Source: a bacterium (lineage in GTDB: Bacteria > Planctomycetota > UBA11346). From it: a stretch of DNA of 32,685 nt. Below the pieces are notes generated by a model. That model worked only from the letters and a program-made list of their open reading frames with translations. It had not been told where the DNA came from and did not search any database. Location of the stretch: assembly GCA_020047915.1 (NCBI GenBank), contig JAIFND010000072.1, positions 1-32,685 on the forward strand, read 5' to 3'. This document shows positions 31,335 through 32,685 of this stretch, piece after piece. Both the position numbers and the translations under genes were made by a program. Position 1 is the stretch's first letter, and the number at the start of each line of letters is the position of its first letter.

Positions 31335-32092
31335 TCACGGCAGGTGTGGATGGCGGCTCGCGGGCGGTGAAGGCGGTGGTCGTCGCCGATGGCCGCATCA
31401 TCGGCCGGGCGGTGCGCGACAGCGGTCCGCAGCCGGCGCTGGTGGCCGAGGCCTGCCTGGCGGCGGCCTGCGCCGACGCGGGCCTCGAACGTGCCGCGGT
31501 CTCACGCCTGGCTGCCACCGGTTACGCCCGGGCCGTCATCCCCGGCGCCGACCGCCGGGTCACCGAGATCACCTGCCATGCGCGCGGCATCGCCGCGCTG
31601 CTGCCCGGCACCCGCGCCGTGGTCGAGGTCGGTGGTCAGGACAGCAAGGTGATCCGACTCGACCCCAACGGCCGGGTCGCCGACTTTGCGATGAACGACC
31701 GCTGCGCCGCCGGCACCGGGCGCTTTCTCGAAGTGGTCGCCGCCCGTCTGGGCACCGACCTCGACGGCTTCGCTGTGCTCGCCGGGGCGGCTGGTGAACC
31801 GGCCGCGATCTCGTCGATGTGCGTGGTCTTCGCGGAAAGCGAGATCGTCGGCCTGATGGCCCAGGGCCACGCCCGCGAAGCCCTTGCCGCCGGTGTCGTC
31901 GCCGCGGTCGCCGCGCGGGTCGCGGCGCTGGCCGGGCGCGAACTGACCGGCCCGATCGCCTTCACCGGCGGCGTGGCGCGCATCCCCGGCTTCGCCGACG
32001 CCCTGGCCCGCGCCCTGGGCGGCGCGGTCGTGGTGCCGCCGCAGCCGCAGCTCACTGGAGCGCTGGGTGCGGCGCTGATCGCCGCGGGGTAG
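31331..32092 (+). CDS. HgdC-type activator ATPase (BadF/BadG/BcrA/BcrD family)
   Basis: The 253-aa protein is an ATPase with the ASKHA fold. The phosphate-binding loop DGGSRAVK is near residue 7, and VEVGGQDSKV leads into NDRCAAGTGRFLE and SMCVVFAESE. Cys125 and Cys164 are 39 residues apart, the same spacing as the bridging cluster ligands Cys127 and Cys166 that I recall for Acidaminococcus HgdC. It would be a homodimer holding one 4Fe-4S cluster and driving low-potential electron transfer to the dehydratase-fold proteins at the cost of ATP. It is the only activator in the window, so it may serve all three partners. The likely electron source is the polyferredoxin. Confidence 0.93.
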   Translation: MITAGVDGGSRAVKAVVVADGRIIGRAVRDSGPQPALVAEACLAAACADAGLERAAVSRLAATGYARAVIPGADRRVTEITCHARGIAALLPGTRAVVEVGGQDSKVIRLDPNGRVADFAMNDRCAAGTGRFLEVVAARLGTDLDGFAVLAGAAGEPAAISSMCVVFAESEIVGLMAQGHAREALAAGVVAAVAARVAALAGRELTGPIAFTGGVARIPGFADALARALGGAVVVPPQPQLTGALGAALIAAG

Positions 32093-32214
32093 GACTGGTT
32101 CACCAGCGTCGAGGTTTGCGGTGAGCCCCAAATCGTCAAAAGCTGCGTGTATAAGCACTTAAAAGATGCGCCACGCAGCAGTGTCTCTCCGCGTCGGCCT
32201 TGGGGATGACAGGG

Positions 32215-32231
32215 TGTATCTTAGTGATACA
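32215..32231. promoter_or_regulatory. Palindrome upstream of the last gene
   Basis: TGTATC-TTAGT-GATACA is a perfect 6-bp inverted repeat in a locally AT-richer stretch, 21 nt before the GTG at 32253. It could be an operator or a chance palindrome. The whole 32093-32252 gap otherwise shows no clear -35/-10 pair. Confidence 0.35.
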
Positions 32232-32252
32232 TTGCATGCCTGAGATTCCCCA

Positions 32253-32618
32253 GTGCGCGTACTTTTCTCATTACAAGGACGGCTGGTGCTGGCGGCGACC
32301 CTCATCGCCGCACTGCTCATCGGTCTTGCGGTGCTGGCCATGTCCTTGGAGGACAGGCTGGTCCGGCAGGCAGCTGAAGAACAGTCCGCTCTTTCGGCCA
32401 CAGCCATAGCCGGGGCCCAGATCCGGGACCATCGGCTGGCCCTCTACCGCTATCTCGGCACCTCGACAGCGCAGTCGTTGAAGGACGCGAGAACGACTCT
32501 GACCGCCATCCAGGAACGTACGCAGACCGTCGTTCTCGGGCAGGACATCGACGCTGCGGCGTGGCAGGCTTACGCTGATGCGACCGCCCAGGTCGCCACC
32601 CAATGGCACCTGACTTAA
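32253..32618 (+). CDS. Short membrane sensor-like protein, possibly truncated
   Basis: This 121-aa protein starts at a GTG (32253). A basic N-terminus and one hydrophobic helix (about residues 10-31) are followed by a soluble helical region with many Ala/Gln. This is the usual first part of chemoreceptors or sensor kinases (membrane helix plus four-helix sensing domain), but it ends at residue 121 without a second membrane helix or signalling domain. Either it is a broken gene or a short stand-alone protein. The base composition is less GC-rich than elsewhere. Downstream to the window end (32619-32685) I see no gene. Confidence 0.6.
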   Translation: MRVLFSLQGRLVLAATLIAALLIGLAVLAMSLEDRLVRQAAEEQSALSATAIAGAQIRDHRLALYRYLGTSTAQSLKDARTTLTAIQERTQTVVLGQDIDAAAWQAYADATAQVATQWHLT

Positions 32619-32685
32619 CGAACCCCTCTGTCGGCCTTGAGGTGCCACTTGCTTCCGATGCGAAATGCATGGCGTTTTTCAGCAC

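Noticed and set aside
32317-32685. Minus-strand open frame reaching the right edge
   Set aside because: It lies opposite the sensor-like protein over most of its length and has no recognisable motif; the plus-strand membrane helix is more convincing.

Overview
The window is about 32.7 kb of GC-rich DNA, densely coding on both strands. The gene content suggests a bacterium of the PVC superphylum, most likely a planctomycete: two sulfatases with an IclR regulator, a membrane Ser/Thr kinase with C-terminal TPR-like repeats, a DUF1570-type HExxH/TPR protein, DUF3592 and DUF1015 proteins. This is inference from gene families; there is no rRNA or other marker here. The oxygen-sensitive enzymes at the right end suggest an anaerobic or microaerobic lifestyle. 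I found no tRNA, rRNA, CRISPR array or complete insertion sequence.

Layout. 1-279: small repeats, no gene. 280-5491: a lipoprotein phosphatase (-), then a DUF3592 membrane protein, an SBF/BASS-like transporter and an ABC exporter (+). 5681-9825 (-): accD, a DUF1015 protein, an EVE protein and a YiiX-like lipoprotein hydrolase. 10089-10262 (+): a small acidic protein. 10326-14339 (-): dnaX followed by a Ser/Thr kinase. 14725-17107 (+): a small conserved protein and a SulP/STAS transporter. 17108-20877 (-): an IclR regulator and two cytoplasmic sulfatases, probably one operon. 21021-25143: an HExxH/TPR protein (+), miaA (-) and a secreted protein (+) whose reading frame continues through an in-frame TGA. 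25300-32092 (+): a small membrane protein, then a redox cluster of a polyferredoxin, a methyltransferase, a YjiM/double-cubane-type protein, two further HgdA/B-like proteins and an HgdC-type ATPase. 32253-32618: a short sensor-like protein near the right edge.

Four things stand out. (1) The secreted protein at 23872 has an in-frame TGA (25006-25008) followed by 44 more coding-like codons and a hairpin with bacterial SECIS geometry: a candidate selenoprotein. (2) dnaX ends at a canonical -1 slippery heptamer, 5 nt ahead of a 12-bp GC-rich hairpin. The -1 frame is open for 75 codons and ends in a tail like those of longer tau proteins. (3) At least seven intergenic gaps hold elements of one architecture: tandem 7-nt repeats on the left, a core, then the same repeats inverted on the right. 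The heptamer differs between gaps, and three elements share CATTGCCCC/GGGGCAATG-like ends. (4) The redox cluster joins three HgdA/B-fold proteins, one activator, a membrane polyferredoxin and a methyltransferase, an arrangement that I cannot match to a described pathway.
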